Below, piece by piece: positions 7,740-17,068 of a stretch of DNA of 64,000 bases. The position numbers and the translations under genes were made by a program. The notes beneath the pieces were generated by a model. That model worked only from the letters and a program-made list of their open reading frames with translations. It searched no databases and was not told the DNA's origin. Each line of letters begins with the position of its first letter. The first letter of the stretch is position 1. Source of the DNA: Porphyromonas pogonae (GTDB lineage: Bacteria > Bacteroidota > Bacteroidia > Bacteroidales > Porphyromonadaceae); the NCBI RefSeq assembly GCF_036320655.1, contig NZ_CP143258.1:1984001-2048000 (forward strand), read 5' to 3'.

Positions 7740-8537
7740 ATGATCAATTCACCTTCAGAAGTAATAGCCATCACAAAAGAGATGGCTAAAAAGAAATATA
7801 ATACGCCTTTCCCTAAGCTTGCTTTATTGGGCATTTTTGCCGGCTTTTATATCGGCATGGGAGGATTACTCTCCACGATGGCCGCTGCCGGAGTAAACGG
7901 CATTGCCGAAGCAAACCCGATAATCCCCAAACTTCTTAGCGGGGCAACATTCCCATTAGGTCTTATGCTGGTCATCCTTGTTGGTGCGGAGCTTTTTACA
8001 GGAAACAATGCTTATCTTATCCCGGCTGCCGTACATGGAGACATTCCCAAGTCTTACATTCTTAAGAACTGGGGTATTATCTTTATTGCAAACTTTATAG
8101 GAGCCTTTTTCTTCGATTATATTTTTGTGTATTTGTCTGGTGTGATGAAACCGGAAGTATATGCAAGCTATGTAGCTCATGTGGCAGAATATAAAACCGC
8201 ATTACCATGGTACCAAGCCTTGATCAGAGGTATAGGTGCCAATTGGATGGTCTGCTTATCTGTATGGCTTGCATTATCATCGCGAAGTATGGTAGGAAGA
8301 GTAATAGGATTATGGTGGCCTATTATGGGATTTGTGGTCATGGGTTTTGAGCACTCGATAGCTAACATGTTTTATATACCCACGGGTATATTACATGGAG
8401 CTAATGTAAGTTGGATTGATTTTGCAGTAAAAAATTTACTGCCGGTAACTATAGGTAACATAATAGGGGGTGCCCTGTTTGTTGGAAGTGCCTACACCTA
8501 CTTATATGGTAAAAAAACTGAATCTAAAACTATCTGA
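7740..8537 (+). CDS. Formate/nitrite transporter family protein (FocA/NirC-like)
   Basis: 265 residues with six predicted membrane helices. FNT signatures are clear: GIFAGFYIGMGGLLST in helix 1, GAELFTGNN after helix 2, IRGIGANWMVCLSVWLALSS in helix 4 and MGFEHSIANMF in helix 5. The family forms pentameric inner-membrane channels for formate, nitrite, hydrosulfide or similar small anions. No pyruvate formate-lyase or nitrite reductase gene is adjacent, so the anion is not resolved; formate would suit a fermenter. It is transcribed alone, convergent with prfB. Confidence 0.93.
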   Translation: MINSPSEVIAITKEMAKKKYNTPFPKLALLGIFAGFYIGMGGLLSTMAAAGVNGIAEANPIIPKLLSGATFPLGLMLVILVGAELFTGNNAYLIPAAVHGDIPKSYILKNWGIIFIANFIGAFFFDYIFVYLSGVMKPEVYASYVAHVAEYKTALPWYQALIRGIGANWMVCLSVWLALSSRSMVGRVIGLWWPIMGFVVMGFEHSIANMFYIPTGILHGANVSWIDFAVKNLLPVTIGNIIGGALFVGSAYTYLYGKKTESKTI

Positions 8538-8583
8538 AAGTACAAAGCTGAAAGCAAAACGAAAAAACCGATCTTCTATTAAT

Positions 8584-8625
8584 AAAAAAACAGCAAGTCA
8601 TGGCATCATAAGATGCATGACTTGC
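8584..8625 (-). terminator. Terminator of the fadD-prfB unit
   Basis: A 10-bp perfect stem (GCAAGTCATG / CATGACTTGC, plus 8593-8602 and 8616-8625) continues into CATC/GATG. On the minus strand it is followed by TG and seven T. It lies between the convergent focA-like and prfB genes and may also stop plus-strand transcripts. Confidence 0.7.
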
Positions 8626-8700
8626 AGATTTCCTCATATCATAGGAGGGATATAACACTCAAGATGAATCCCATATGATGTCACTTTTATAGAGTCAATT

Positions 8701-9826
8701 TTACTTATTGGCGGATTCGGCTCCCGCAAATTCCATGAGGTATGCCTTGATAAACTCATCAATGTCACCGTCCATCACAGCATTTACATTGCTGGTCTGG
8801 TAATTTGTTCGGTGATCTTTGACTCTACGATCATCAAAGACATAACTTCTTATCTGAGACCCCCACTCTATTTTCTTCTTGCCGGCTTCAACCTCAGCCT
8901 GTGCCACTCTACGTTTTTGGAGTTCTATCTCATAGAGTTGTGAACGCAAAAGGCGCATGGCGTTCTCACGGTTGTCAAGTTGTGAACGACTCTCAGTATT
9001 TTCTATTACAATCTCCTGCTCCTCACCCGTATCAGGATCTTTGTAGGTGTAGTGCAAACGCACACCGGTCTCTACCTTATTAACATTCTGCCCGCCTGCA
9101 CCACTGGAACGGAAAGTATCCCAGCTAATATCACCGGGATTTACGTTGATCTCAATGGAATCGTCCACCAAAGGCACCACAAAGACTGATGCAAAGCTGG
9201 TCATGCGCTTACCTTGAGCATTGTATGGAGAGACCCGCACAAGACGGTGGACCCCATTTTCACTCTTGAGAAATCCGTAAGCCTGATCCCCTTCGATCTG
9301 CATGGTTACTGTTTTGACGCCGGCTTCGTCGCCATCTTGCCAGTTGGTTATAGATACTTTGTATCCATTTTTTTCAGCCCAACGCTGATACATACGCACC
9401 AGCATAGAAGCCCAGTCTTGACTTTCCGTACCACCTGCACCTGCATTTACCTTGAGCACAGCACCCAGATTATCCTCTTCTGCACGAAGCATATTTTTTA
9501 GTTCTACCTCTTCTACAAGAGCTATAGCTTTGGCATAAGCCTCATCTACCTCTTCTTCTGAAGTAATACCTTCTTTACAGTAGTCAAATGCCAGCTTGAC
9601 CTCCTCGGCAACCGTATCGATCTCTTCAAAAAAACCAATCCATTTACGCAAGTCTTTTACCTTGCGCATCTGTATTTCGGCTTGTTTATTATCTTCCCAA
9701 AAAGAAGGGTCGGCAGTCCTCAGTTCTTCTTCTTGTAATTGTATACGTCTATTATCGACGTCAAAGATACCCCCTCAGCGCGTCACGGCGCTCCAACAGA
9801 GAGTTCAGTTGGTCTGTAGTAATCAT
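8701..9826 (-). CDS. prfB: Peptide chain release factor 2, with programmed +1 frameshift
   Basis: The true start is the ATG at 9826. Codons 1-21 (MITTDQLNSLLERRDALRGYL) are followed by an in-frame TGA at 9763-9761; skipping one base (T at 9763) continues at Asp22 and gives a 374-residue RF2. The catalytic GGQ is at 244-246 (SSGAGGQNVNK). The stop-codon recognition region reads VSPYNAQG, the SPY form I recall for Bacteroidetes in place of SPF. RF2 recognises UGA and UAA and triggers peptide release on the ribosome. The frameshift makes synthesis self-limiting: when RF2 is plentiful, the internal UGA is read as stop. Annotation from the first long frame alone would miss the N-terminus. fadD lies 47 bases upstream on the same strand. 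Confidence 0.96.
9757..9776 (-). promoter_or_regulatory. prfB programmed +1 frameshift site
   Basis: The minus strand reads AGGGGGTATCTTTGAC: an internal Shine-Dalgarno-like AGGGGG, the slippery CTT codon and the UGA stop followed by C. From memory this is the same sequence as the Escherichia coli prfB site. It is notable that an SD-like signal is kept in a genome whose starts do not show SD sequences. Confidence 0.95.
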
Positions 9827-9873
9827 TTTATTATAGATGGATGTATAATATTAAATTAATTTGTTACTTGTTT

Positions 9874-11691
9874 TTATATATTTTCTTGATACATCAGTGC
9901 TATCTCAGCCGCATAATGTTCATTGACGATACGTCGTTTGATCTTAAGTGTATTGGTAAGCTCACCATTTTCTATACTAAACGGTTCTTTAAGAAGAGTG
10001 AAACGTTTGATCTTCTCGTACTGAGCCAATGCACCCAAAGCATTTTCGATACGTGCCATCATGAAGCGATAAAGCTCATGATTGACAGCCATCTTATCTA
10101 TTGATTGGCAGTCAGCCAAATCGCGCTTTACACACTCGGCTTTCAATAGATCCCAGTTGGGGTAAATCAAGGCACTTACAAATTTATAAGTGTCACCAAT
10201 GACTGCGACCTGCTCAATAAAAGGATCCGCAGCAAGCAAGCCCTCAATCATCTGAGGAGCAATATATTTGCCATTGGCAGTCTTGAACAAATCCTTGATC
10301 CTTTCGAGGAAATAGAGGTTGTTCCCTTCTATACGCCCGGCATCACCGGTTTTGAAAAAACCATCGGCAGTAAAAGACTCTGCATTAGCTTGGGGATTTT
10401 TGTAGTATCCCGTGGTAATGCTAGGACCTTTGAGCAGGATCTCATTGTTAACAGGATCGATCTTTACCTCCAACCCGGGTATTATCTGCCCAATAGAATC
10501 AATATCAAACCCACGACGAGAGTAGCACGATACGGTAGCAGTGGATTCGGTAAGCCCGTAACCGTAAATAATAGGGATGTTTACCGATTGTAAGAATACA
10601 TTGACCTCTTTGGATAGAGGTGCTCCCGCTGTAGGAAAGAATTTGCCATTCTGAATACCCAACACCCGCTTTAGAGTACTAAACACTGTTTTGTCATAGA
10701 ACCAAAACATAGCGCTTAAACCCATAGGGGCTTTTTTCTTTTTGAGATAATAATCCAGCCTATATTTGCGTCCCACATTAATAGCATGTTTATAAACCCG
10801 CTGGAGTACTGTGGGAGATCCTTGTATTTTCATATTTACGCCATGATAGACTTTCTCCCAGAAACGAGGCACATTGCACATAAGTGTCGGTTTTACTGCC
10901 GGCAATGCCTTCTGTATCTTCTTAGGATCCGATAGTATCGCTATAGTTACACCCTGGCTCAAACAAAAATAAACCCACGTCTTTTCGAAGATATGGCTCA
11001 TAGGCAAGAAACACATACTTGTATCCTTGGAATTGATAAAGGGAAACATCAGAGTATGCACCCTGATCTGACTCATGAAATTACTGTGTGTAAGCATAAC
11101 CCCTTTACTATTGCCCGAAGTCCCTGATGTGTAAATAATCACAGCAAGATCAGAATTCAGAGCGTTACCAACAGATACCTTAGCAGCAATCTCATTGTGC
11201 ATGGAGTCGCCCAGACGTACAAAATCATTATAGAATATAGATGTATTATCATCAGGGTTGAGGACAACATGCTCATCAAAAATTATAATGCGCTTAAGGA
11301 CATTACTCTTGAGCTGCGCATGATATGCGTTATTATATTGGAATTGCTCTCCTACAAAAATAGTCTCAATACCGGCATCATTCACAACGAACTCTACTTG
11401 TTCAGGAGATGCAGTGGCGTACAGAGGGACAGATACTCCTCTCATCATAAATATCCCCATTTCTGTGTATAGCCCTCTCACTGTATTCTGAGAGTATATA
11501 CCTACCTTATCCCCGGGATTGAGCATGATGTGAGCAAATGCTTTTGCCACACCCAATGCTCCGTGATAAAGGTGTTCGCCGTGAAGCTTGTCCCAATGAT
11601 CTTTTTCTTTATTATAATATTTTAAGATTGTTTTATTCCCATATTCCTCAAATATCCTTTGAGGTAATTCGGCCAAGTGATATACCAACAT
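9874..11691 (-). CDS. Long-chain fatty-acid--CoA ligase (AMP-forming)
   Basis: 605 residues when started at the ATG at 11691 (MLVYHLAELPQRIFEEYGNK). The frame is open further upstream, but the added 36 residues are not protein-like and a promoter box lies inside them. AMP-binding motifs: YTSGTSGNSKG at 187-197, YGYGLTEST, and TGDAGRI followed by ERIKDLFKTANGKYI. The enzyme activates fatty acids to acyl-CoA through an acyl-adenylate at the inner face of the membrane, for lipid synthesis or degradation. It is the first gene of a unit with prfB. Chain-length preference cannot be read from sequence. Confidence 0.92.
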   Translation of the reverse strand: MLVYHLAELPQRIFEEYGNKTILKYYNKEKDHWDKLHGEHLYHGALGVAKAFAHIMLNPGDKVGIYSQNTVRGLYTEMGIFMMRGVSVPLYATASPEQVEFVVNDAGIETIFVGEQFQYNNAYHAQLKSNVLKRIIIFDEHVVLNPDDNTSIFYNDFVRLGDSMHNEIAAKVSVGNALNSDLAVIIYTSGTSGNSKGVMLTHSNFMSQIRVHTLMFPFINSKDTSMCFLPMSHIFEKTWVYFCLSQGVTIAILSDPKKIQKALPAVKPTLMCNVPRFWEKVYHGVNMKIQGSPTVLQRVYKHAINVGRKYRLDYYLKKKKAPMGLSAMFWFYDKTVFSTLKRVLGIQNGKFFPTAGAPLSKEVNVFLQSVNIPIIYGYGLTESTATVSCYSRRGFDIDSIGQIIPGLEVKIDPVNNEILLKGPSITTGYYKNPQANAESFTADGFFKTGDAGRIEGNNLYFLERIKDLFKTANGKYIAPQMIEGLLAADPFIEQVAVIGDTYKFVSALIYPNWDLLKAECVKRDLADCQSIDKMAVNHELYRFMMARIENALGALAQYEKIKRFTLLKEPFSIENGELTNTLKIKRRIVNEHYAAEIALMYQENI

Positions 11692-11717
11692 GATGAATTT
11701 GTTTTTAAGAGATAAAG

Positions 11718-11725
11718 CAAAAGTA
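11718..11725 (-). promoter_or_regulatory. Possible -7 box for fadD-prfB
   Basis: TACTTTTG on the minus strand fits TAnnTTTG and lies 26 bases before the chosen fadD start, which supports that start. No clear -33 element. Confidence 0.4.
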
Positions 11726-11952
11726 ATATTTAATGATGAGTTTAAGAAATGCTTATAACAGATTTGAGAGCACGGGTAACCATCGATCATCCAAGACACC
11801 GTGAAAACCTTGTAATCATGCTATACAATCATGGTTTATTTACAAAATCAGAATCAATGCATAAAGTACACATATAAATGATGTTTTGATAATATTATGA
11901 GTTTATGATACTCATGCCTAAGCGTACATTACAAATATTTCATCCGATACCA

Positions 11953-11981
11953 TTGTGGCTACAAAATATTAAATAACTTTG
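11953..11981 (+). promoter_or_regulatory. Promoter candidate for the yitT-type gene
   Basis: ATTG (ending 11955), an 18-base gap, then TAACTTTG at 11974-11981. The -7 box is 57 bases before the start codon. It resembles the Bacteroides consensus with slightly short spacing. Confidence 0.45.
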
Positions 11982-12038
11982 CATTCAGAATGAATTACAG
12001 TGACCATTTACACCTAATACAATTATTTATAAGGTTAT

Positions 12039-12914
12039 ATGACCCACAATAAGCCTCAGATAGCACAGGACTTCCTCCTTATTTTCTTCGGATCATTGAT
12101 ACAAGCTGTAGGATACTCCATCTTCATAGCTCCGTTCAATATTGTTCCGGGTGGTGTATATGGTATAAGCATCATCATCAATCACCTTTCCAAGGGCGTG
12201 TTTGAAACATTCCCCAATGGATTACCTATTGGTACGGTAGCATTATTCTTCAACATTCCTCTTTTCTTGTTAGCAACCAAAAGACTTGGGAAGCTTTCGG
12301 GTGGAAAAACGGTTGTTACCTTTATACTTGTAGCATTCTTTACGGATCTTATCACATCACTTACTGGTGGTAGACCTCTCGTGGAAGGAGATGCCATTCT
12401 TTCCAGCTTTTATGGTGGAGCTATCCTCGGACTTAGTGTCTTCATGATATTCAAAGCTAACAGCACCTGTGCCGGTACGGATGTACTCTCAAGAGTTCTA
12501 GCCAGAGATACCAATATCAAGATAAGTAATCTTATCATCATGATAGATTCTACCGTAGTATTATTGGGTCTCATTGCTTTTGGTGACTGGAAAGTCCCTC
12601 TTTACTCATGGTTGGTTATCTTCATATTCGGCAAAGTTGTAGAGTTTCTGCAACCTGAAAATCCCAATAAAGCCGTATTTATAGTATCAGAGATGCCACA
12701 AGCTATACGTGACGTAATCATCAATGATTTGGGGCTTAGAGGTACATATCTTCACGGCAAAGGCTTGTATGCAGGAAAAGAGAAAGACATTATATTTCTG
12801 ATTACAGAAAGGAAGCATCTACTGGAGCTTAAGAAGGCGGTATTAGCCACCGACCCTCAAGCTTTCATAACTACTACCAATGCTGCCAGTGATGCCATAA
12901 AGCCATCCATATAG
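12039..12914 (+). CDS. YitT family membrane protein (DUF161/DUF2179)
   Basis: 291 residues with about five N-terminal membrane helices (to roughly residue 205), including the GS-x2-QA-x-GY and N-I-V-P-G-G-V-Y-G-I pattern of the YitT family, then a cytosolic C-terminal DUF2179 domain (VFIVSEMPQAIRDVIINDLG to the end). The transport role is unproven; the family is widespread in Firmicutes and Bacteroidetes. A cyclophilin gene follows after 31 bases on the same strand and is probably co-transcribed. Confidence 0.9.
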   Translation: MTHNKPQIAQDFLLIFFGSLIQAVGYSIFIAPFNIVPGGVYGISIIINHLSKGVFETFPNGLPIGTVALFFNIPLFLLATKRLGKLSGGKTVVTFILVAFFTDLITSLTGGRPLVEGDAILSSFYGGAILGLSVFMIFKANSTCAGTDVLSRVLARDTNIKISNLIIMIDSTVVLLGLIAFGDWKVPLYSWLVIFIFGKVVEFLQPENPNKAVFIVSEMPQAIRDVIINDLGLRGTYLHGKGLYAGKEKDIIFLITERKHLLELKKAVLATDPQAFITTTNAASDAIKPSI

Positions 12915-12945
12915 ACTTATATACTTCAAAATTATTTATCCGACT

Positions 12946-13632
12946 ATGATCAAAAAGATATCTCTATTAGCATCGCTGTTTATCTGTCTTGCATTTGTAT
13001 GTAATATCAAAGCGCAGCAAAAAGAAAATAACCGAGTAAAAATATTGGTTGAGACAAACAAAGGGAAATTTACGATCGAGCTATACAACGAAACACCGCT
13101 ACATAAGCAAAACTTCATCAACCTAGTGAGCAGTCATGCCTATGATGGCGTCATATTCCACCGAGTAATCAAAGATTTTATGGTACAAGGAGGTAACTTA
13201 ATGACAAAGCATGCTACCGCAAAAACAGATGTGACGCAAGATACTCTCAAAAGAACTGTTCCCGCAGAAATCATGACGGATCAGATATTTCATGTTAGAG
13301 GCTCACTATGTGCCGCACGAGAACCTGACGAATCTAACCCTGAGAAAGCCTCTTCAGGCTCGCAGTTTTATATTGTAACGGGTAAGTATTATACAGCTTT
13401 TGACTTATCGGAATTAGAAGCTAAAAAACATATCAAATTTTCTGACAAACAAAAAGAAGCATATATGCATGAGGGCGGGACCCCTTCGCTAGATGGAGGC
13501 TACACTGTCTTTGGCAGAGTGATAGACGGATGGAATGTCATCGATAAAATCCAAAGAGTAGAAACCGATGGCATAGATCGTCCCATCAAAGATGTAATTA
13601 TCAAGTCTATGCACATCATTGCACCCAAGTAA
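12946..13632 (+). CDS. Peptidyl-prolyl cis-trans isomerase, cyclophilin type, exported
   Basis: 228 residues. Residues 1-23 form a signal peptide (basic MIKK, hydrophobic core, then NIKAQ). The cyclophilin domain starts near 33 (VETNKGKFTIELYNETPLHKQNFINL) and contains F-H-R-V-I-K-D-F-M-V-Q-G-G, SGSQFYIVTG and DGGYTVFGRVIDG. It should catalyse proline isomerisation in the periplasm or at the cell surface. A loop of about 25 residues (YTAFDLSELEAKKHIKFSDKQ) interrupts the core, a variant I associate with Bacteroidetes cyclophilins. A strong terminator follows. Confidence 0.92.
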   Translation: MIKKISLLASLFICLAFVCNIKAQQKENNRVKILVETNKGKFTIELYNETPLHKQNFINLVSSHAYDGVIFHRVIKDFMVQGGNLMTKHATAKTDVTQDTLKRTVPAEIMTDQIFHVRGSLCAAREPDESNPEKASSGSQFYIVTGKYYTAFDLSELEAKKHIKFSDKQKEAYMHEGGTPSLDGGYTVFGRVIDGWNVIDKIQRVETDGIDRPIKDVIIKSMHIIAPK

Positions 13633-13697
13633 CATACTTGCAACATTATGATATTATGCCATTCAAAGGCAAACTGTTGGATTAAATTACTAATTTA

Positions 13698-13735
13698 GGG
13701 GATTCATTTTGGCATGAGTCCCCTATCTATTTTTT
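13698..13735 (+). terminator. Terminator after the cyclophilin gene, abutting the MATE start
   Basis: A 10-bp stem (GGGGATTCAT / ATGAGTCCCC, one G-U pair) with a 6-base loop, then TATCTATTTTTT. The T-run runs directly into the ATG of the next gene, leaving no ordinary leader for it. Confidence 0.75.
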
Positions 13736-15070
13736 ATGCTCAATCAATCATATCGCACCATGATTACGTTAGGGCTACCTATAATACTCGGACAACTCGG
13801 GATTATAATAGTAAGCTTTGCAGACAATATCATGGTTGGCTATCATACCACACAAGAACTTGCCGCAGCATCGTTCGTAAATAATCTGTTCGGATTTGCT
13901 TTTATTGCCGGGATGGGATTTTCCTATGGACTCACACCTATCATAGCCCAATGTTTTGCACAAGAGAAAATGAATAAGGCTGGTGAAATACTCAAACATA
14001 GCATTTTTCTCAATACAGCTATAGGCTTTGGTATGGCCTTGGCAATGATGGTTGTATATAATAATCTGCAATGGTTTGATCTCCCTGAATCTATACATCC
14101 GTATATCAAGCCTTATTTTATATTACAAAATATCAATCTCGTTCTTAGTCTTACCTTCGGAGCATACAAGCAATTCTTTGATGGTTGGGGCAACACTGTA
14201 ACACCCATGTGGGTATTACTTATTTCCAATGTATTGAATATCATAGGTAACTGGGGGCTTATATTCGGTAATTGGGGCTTGCCAGAGCTGGGACTCACCG
14301 GAGCAGGGATCTCATCATTGGGGGCACGCATATTCACGCTCATTTGTTTCATCCTTATTTTCACCTTACATCCCCGCTGGAAGCAGATCCACGAAGGATA
14401 TAAAAAGAGTTCTTATTCTCCCAAAAACCTACGCCGATTATTCAGCCTGGGGGCACCTGTAGGATTGCAACTTGGTGTAGAAGCAGCATCATACACCATA
14501 GCGGTCATCTATGTAGCCTGGTTAGGTGATGCACCGTTGGCTGCTCACCAAATCCTTTGTGTGATTACCTCATTGGGCTTCATGGTTTACTATGGATTTG
14601 GCGCGGCAACCACCATATTGGTAAGTAGAGATAAAGCTAATAATGATCTGCATGCCGCCAGAAAAACAGCACTGACAGGCCTGAAACTATCATGGATAAT
14701 AGCAGGAATGGTCATCCTGCTCATCGTATTTGCCCGTCATAGCTTAGGCTATATATTTACACCAGACCAAGTGGTTGTGGATATGGTGGCTATTACGCTA
14801 ATTCCCGTGATAGTATATCAGGTGGGTGATGCTATGCAGATTATTTACGCCAATGCTCTCAGAGGCCTCGAAGATGTCAAATACCTCGCAAAGGTAGCAC
14901 TAGTCGTTCATCTTATTATAGCTCCTACCCTTTCTTATATATTTGGTTTTATTTTGGTAAAAGATTCACCTAAACTCCAGCTTATGGCTATTTGGTGTGC
15001 ATTCCCTGTAAGTCTTACCTTATTAGGAGTCGTGTTATACAAGCGTTTCAAAAGAATGACAAGGGGGTAA
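13736..15070 (+). CDS. MATE family efflux transporter
   Basis: 444 residues, about 12 membrane helices in two halves. MATE features include ITLGLPIILGQLGIIIVSFADNIMVG at the start, where Q and D are conserved, and GAPVGLQLGVEAASY opening the second half. The family exports cationic drugs or metabolites in exchange for Na+ or H+. The start codon directly follows the T-run of a terminator hairpin, so expression may depend on read-through, on a promoter inside the cyclophilin gene, or on a slightly later start (M9). It is convergent with pckA. Confidence 0.92.
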   Translation: MLNQSYRTMITLGLPIILGQLGIIIVSFADNIMVGYHTTQELAAASFVNNLFGFAFIAGMGFSYGLTPIIAQCFAQEKMNKAGEILKHSIFLNTAIGFGMALAMMVVYNNLQWFDLPESIHPYIKPYFILQNINLVLSLTFGAYKQFFDGWGNTVTPMWVLLISNVLNIIGNWGLIFGNWGLPELGLTGAGISSLGARIFTLICFILIFTLHPRWKQIHEGYKKSSYSPKNLRRLFSLGAPVGLQLGVEAASYTIAVIYVAWLGDAPLAAHQILCVITSLGFMVYYGFGAATTILVSRDKANNDLHAARKTALTGLKLSWIIAGMVILLIVFARHSLGYIFTPDQVVVDMVAITLIPVIVYQVGDAMQIIYANALRGLEDVKYLAKVALVVHLIIAPTLSYIFGFILVKDSPKLQLMAIWCAFPVSLTLLGVVLYKRFKRMTRG

Positions 15071-15249
15071 CTCTAACTTAGGAATATACGCTTTAATATC
15101 GCTAATGCTGATCCGATCTCGTGATTAATCCATTTGGTTCACTATTCTGATCCGGAAGTGTCACTACAACTAAAAGACTAACAGTGTGATTTATAGATTA
15201 TGAACATCCATACTTCAATCACATATATCTACTATTCAAGTCATATCAC
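15071..15249. other. Intergenic stretch between MATE and pckA genes
   Basis: No gene or RNA seen. TCACTA occurs at 15139 and 15161, 22 bases apart, perhaps a decayed relic of the 22-bp arrays found elsewhere, but too weak to call. Confidence 0.25.
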
Positions 15250-15284
15250 AAAAAAAGGCCATCGCTCATGAGAGCAATGGCCTT
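15250..15284 (-). terminator. pckA terminator
   Basis: A 13-bp stem (plus arms 15255-15267 and 15272-15284) with a 4-base loop. The single imperfect pair is G-U on the minus-strand RNA but C-A on the plus strand. Seven T follow on the minus strand, 20 bases past the pckA stop. Confidence 0.82.
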
Positions 15285-15304
15285 ATATTCAGTTCTTCAG
15301 CTTT

Positions 15305-16915
15305 TTAGTCTAATTTAGGACCAGCTACTACAAGGGCTTTACCTGCTTCATTACCAGTGAACTTAACGAAGTTCTTAGTAAAACGTTCAGCAAGATCTTT
15401 AGCTCTCTTTGTCCACTCTTCCTTATCGGTATAAGTGTCACGAGGATCAAGAATCTTAGGATCTACACCCGGAAGTTCTGTAGGAACTTCGAAGTCAAAG
15501 AAAGGAATACTCTTAGTCGGAGCATTGTCAATAGATCCATCCAAGATTGCATCAATGATACCACGTGTATCTTTGATAGATATACGCTTGCCTGATCCAT
15601 TCCATCCTGTATTCACGAGGTATGCAGTAGCACCTGATTTTTCCATCTTCTTCACTAGTTCTTCTGCGTATTTTGTTGGGTGCAAAGAAAGGAAAGCCGC
15701 ACCAAAGCAAGCAGAGAATGTAGGTGTAGGTTCGGTGATACCACGCTCAGTACCGGCTAGCTTAGCAGTAAATCCTGAAAGGAAATAATACTTAGTTTGC
15801 TCAGGAGTAAGGATTGATACCGGAGGTAATACACCGAATGCATCAGCTGAAAGGAAGATTACCTTATTAGCAGGACCCGCCTTAGATATTGGCTTAACGA
15901 TGTTTTCAATGTGATAGATAGGATAAGAGACACGAGTATTCTCGGTTACTGATTTATCACTAAAATCGATCTTACCTTGCTCATCTACAGTTACGTTTTC
16001 AAGTAATGCATCACGACGGATAGCATTGTAGATATCAGGTTCGTTTTCTTTGCTTAGGTTGATTACCTTAGCATAGCAACCACCTTCAAAGTTGAAGATA
16101 CCTTCGTCATCCCATCCGTGCTCGTCGTCACCGATAAGTTCTCTTTTGGGATCTGTAGAAAGAGTGGTCTTACCCGTACCTGAAAGCCCGAAGAATATAG
16201 CTGTTTCTTTGCCGTCTTTGCTTGTATTGGCAGAGCAGTGCATTGAAGCCATACCATTGAGAGGAAGCAGATAGTTCATGTATGAGAACATACCTTTTTT
16301 CATTTCTCCACCGTACCAAGTATTGAGGATAACTTGTACCTTTTCGGTAAGATTGAAAACAACGGCAGTCTCTGAGTTGAGACCCAATTCCTTGTAGTTC
16401 TCTACTTTAGCCTTAGAAGCATTCATTACTACAAAGTCAGGCTCACCAAAGTTGGCAAGTTCTTCTGCTGTAGGTCTGATAAACATGTTTGTCACAAAGT
16501 GTGCCTGCCATGCTACTTCCATGATGAAACGAATCTTGAGACGAGAATTCTCATTGGCTCCGCAGAATGAATCTACAACGAAAAGACGTTTGTTTGATAA
16601 TTCCTTGGTAGCGATTTTTTTGATTTCTGTCCAAGCCTCTTGGGTTACAGGTTTGTTATCATTCTTGTATTCATCAGAAGTCCACCAAATAGTGTCACGT
16701 GTAGTGTCGTCCATGACAAAGAATTTGTCTTTGGGAGAACGTCCGGTGTATACACCTGTCATTACGTTCACAGCGCCAAGTTCTGTTACTTGACCCTTTT
16801 CATAACCTTCAAGTTCTGGTTTCGTTTCTTCTCTGAACAATTCTTCATAAGAAGGATTGTGTAAAATCTCCGTTACGCCATTAATGCCATACTTTGACAA
16901 ATCTAAATTGCTCAT
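15305..16915 (-). CDS. pckA: Phosphoenolpyruvate carboxykinase (ATP)
   Basis: 536 residues from the ATG at 16915 ([14 protein letters not shown]), the usual length of ATP-type PEPCK; the upstream extension of the frame is discarded. Visible motifs: TGRSPKDKF substrate loop, the kinase P-loop GLSGTGKTT from 243, [20 protein letters not shown] metal-binding block, and [11 protein letters not shown] near the end. It interconverts oxaloacetate plus ATP and PEP plus CO2. In Bacteroidetes it mainly fixes CO2 onto PEP to feed succinate fermentation, conserving ATP. The gene is monocistronic, with a roughly 140-base leader carrying a large terminator-like hairpin. Confidence 0.96.
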   Translation of the reverse strand: MSNLDLSKYGINGVTEILHNPSYEELFREETKPELEGYEKGQVTELGAVNVMTGVYTGRSPKDKFFVMDDTTRDTIWWTSDEYKNDNKPVTQEAWTEIKKIATKELSNKRLFVVDSFCGANENSRLKIRFIMEVAWQAHFVTNMFIRPTAEELANFGEPDFVVMNASKAKVENYKELGLNSETAVVFNLTEKVQVILNTWYGGEMKKGMFSYMNYLLPLNGMASMHCSANTSKDGKETAIFFGLSGTGKTTLSTDPKRELIGDDEHGWDDEGIFNFEGGCYAKVINLSKENEPDIYNAIRRDALLENVTVDEQGKIDFSDKSVTENTRVSYPIYHIENIVKPISKAGPANKVIFLSADAFGVLPPVSILTPEQTKYYFLSGFTAKLAGTERGITEPTPTFSACFGAAFLSLHPTKYAEELVKKMEKSGATAYLVNTGWNGSGKRISIKDTRGIIDAILDGSIDNAPTKSIPFFDFEVPTELPGVDPKILDPRDTYTDKEEWTKRAKDLAERFTKNFVKFTGNEAGKALVVAGPKLD

Positions 16916-16969
16916 TTTGTAACTTTTTATAAAATAATTAAATACGATAAATACTCTCCAGTCCAATAA

Positions 16970-17036
16970 CAAAAAAAGCCATGTAATTCATTTATCGGAA
17001 ACATTCTTTTCCGATGAGTTATTACAATGGTCTTTT
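16970..17036 (-). promoter_or_regulatory. Terminator-like hairpin in the pckA leader (candidate attenuator)
   Basis: The minus-strand RNA folds into a long hairpin: AAAAAAG, then CCAT and GTAAT pair with ATTAC, ATGG and CTTTTTTT with single-base bulges, and an inner perfect 8-bp stem ATCGGAAA / TTTCCGAT closes on a 6-base loop. The 3' arm ends in seven T. It lies between the likely promoter (17061-17068) and the start codon, so it could stop or modulate transcription before the gene. No ligand-binding fold was recognised. Confidence 0.5.
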
Positions 17037-17060
17037 TTAAGGTCTTTATCTTTTCACAAA

Positions 17061-17068
17061 CAAAGTTA
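17061..17068 (-). promoter_or_regulatory. Possible pckA -7 box
   Basis: TAACTTTG on the minus strand, about 145 bases before the pckA start. A TTTG (plus CAAA at 17093-17096) lies 24 bases further upstream, longer than the usual 19-21. Confidence 0.4.

Noticed and set aside
11692-11799. N-terminal extension of the acyl-CoA ligase
   Set aside because: The extra 36 residues do not resemble the family, and a -7 box lies within them; the start at 11691 gives the usual length.
15095-15182. Sixth 22-bp tandem array
   Set aside because: Only TCACTA and ATCC recur at 22 bases; matches are too few to separate from chance.
16916-16972. N-terminal extension of pckA
   Set aside because: The family starts at [10 protein letters not shown]; the extra residues fall in the leader region.
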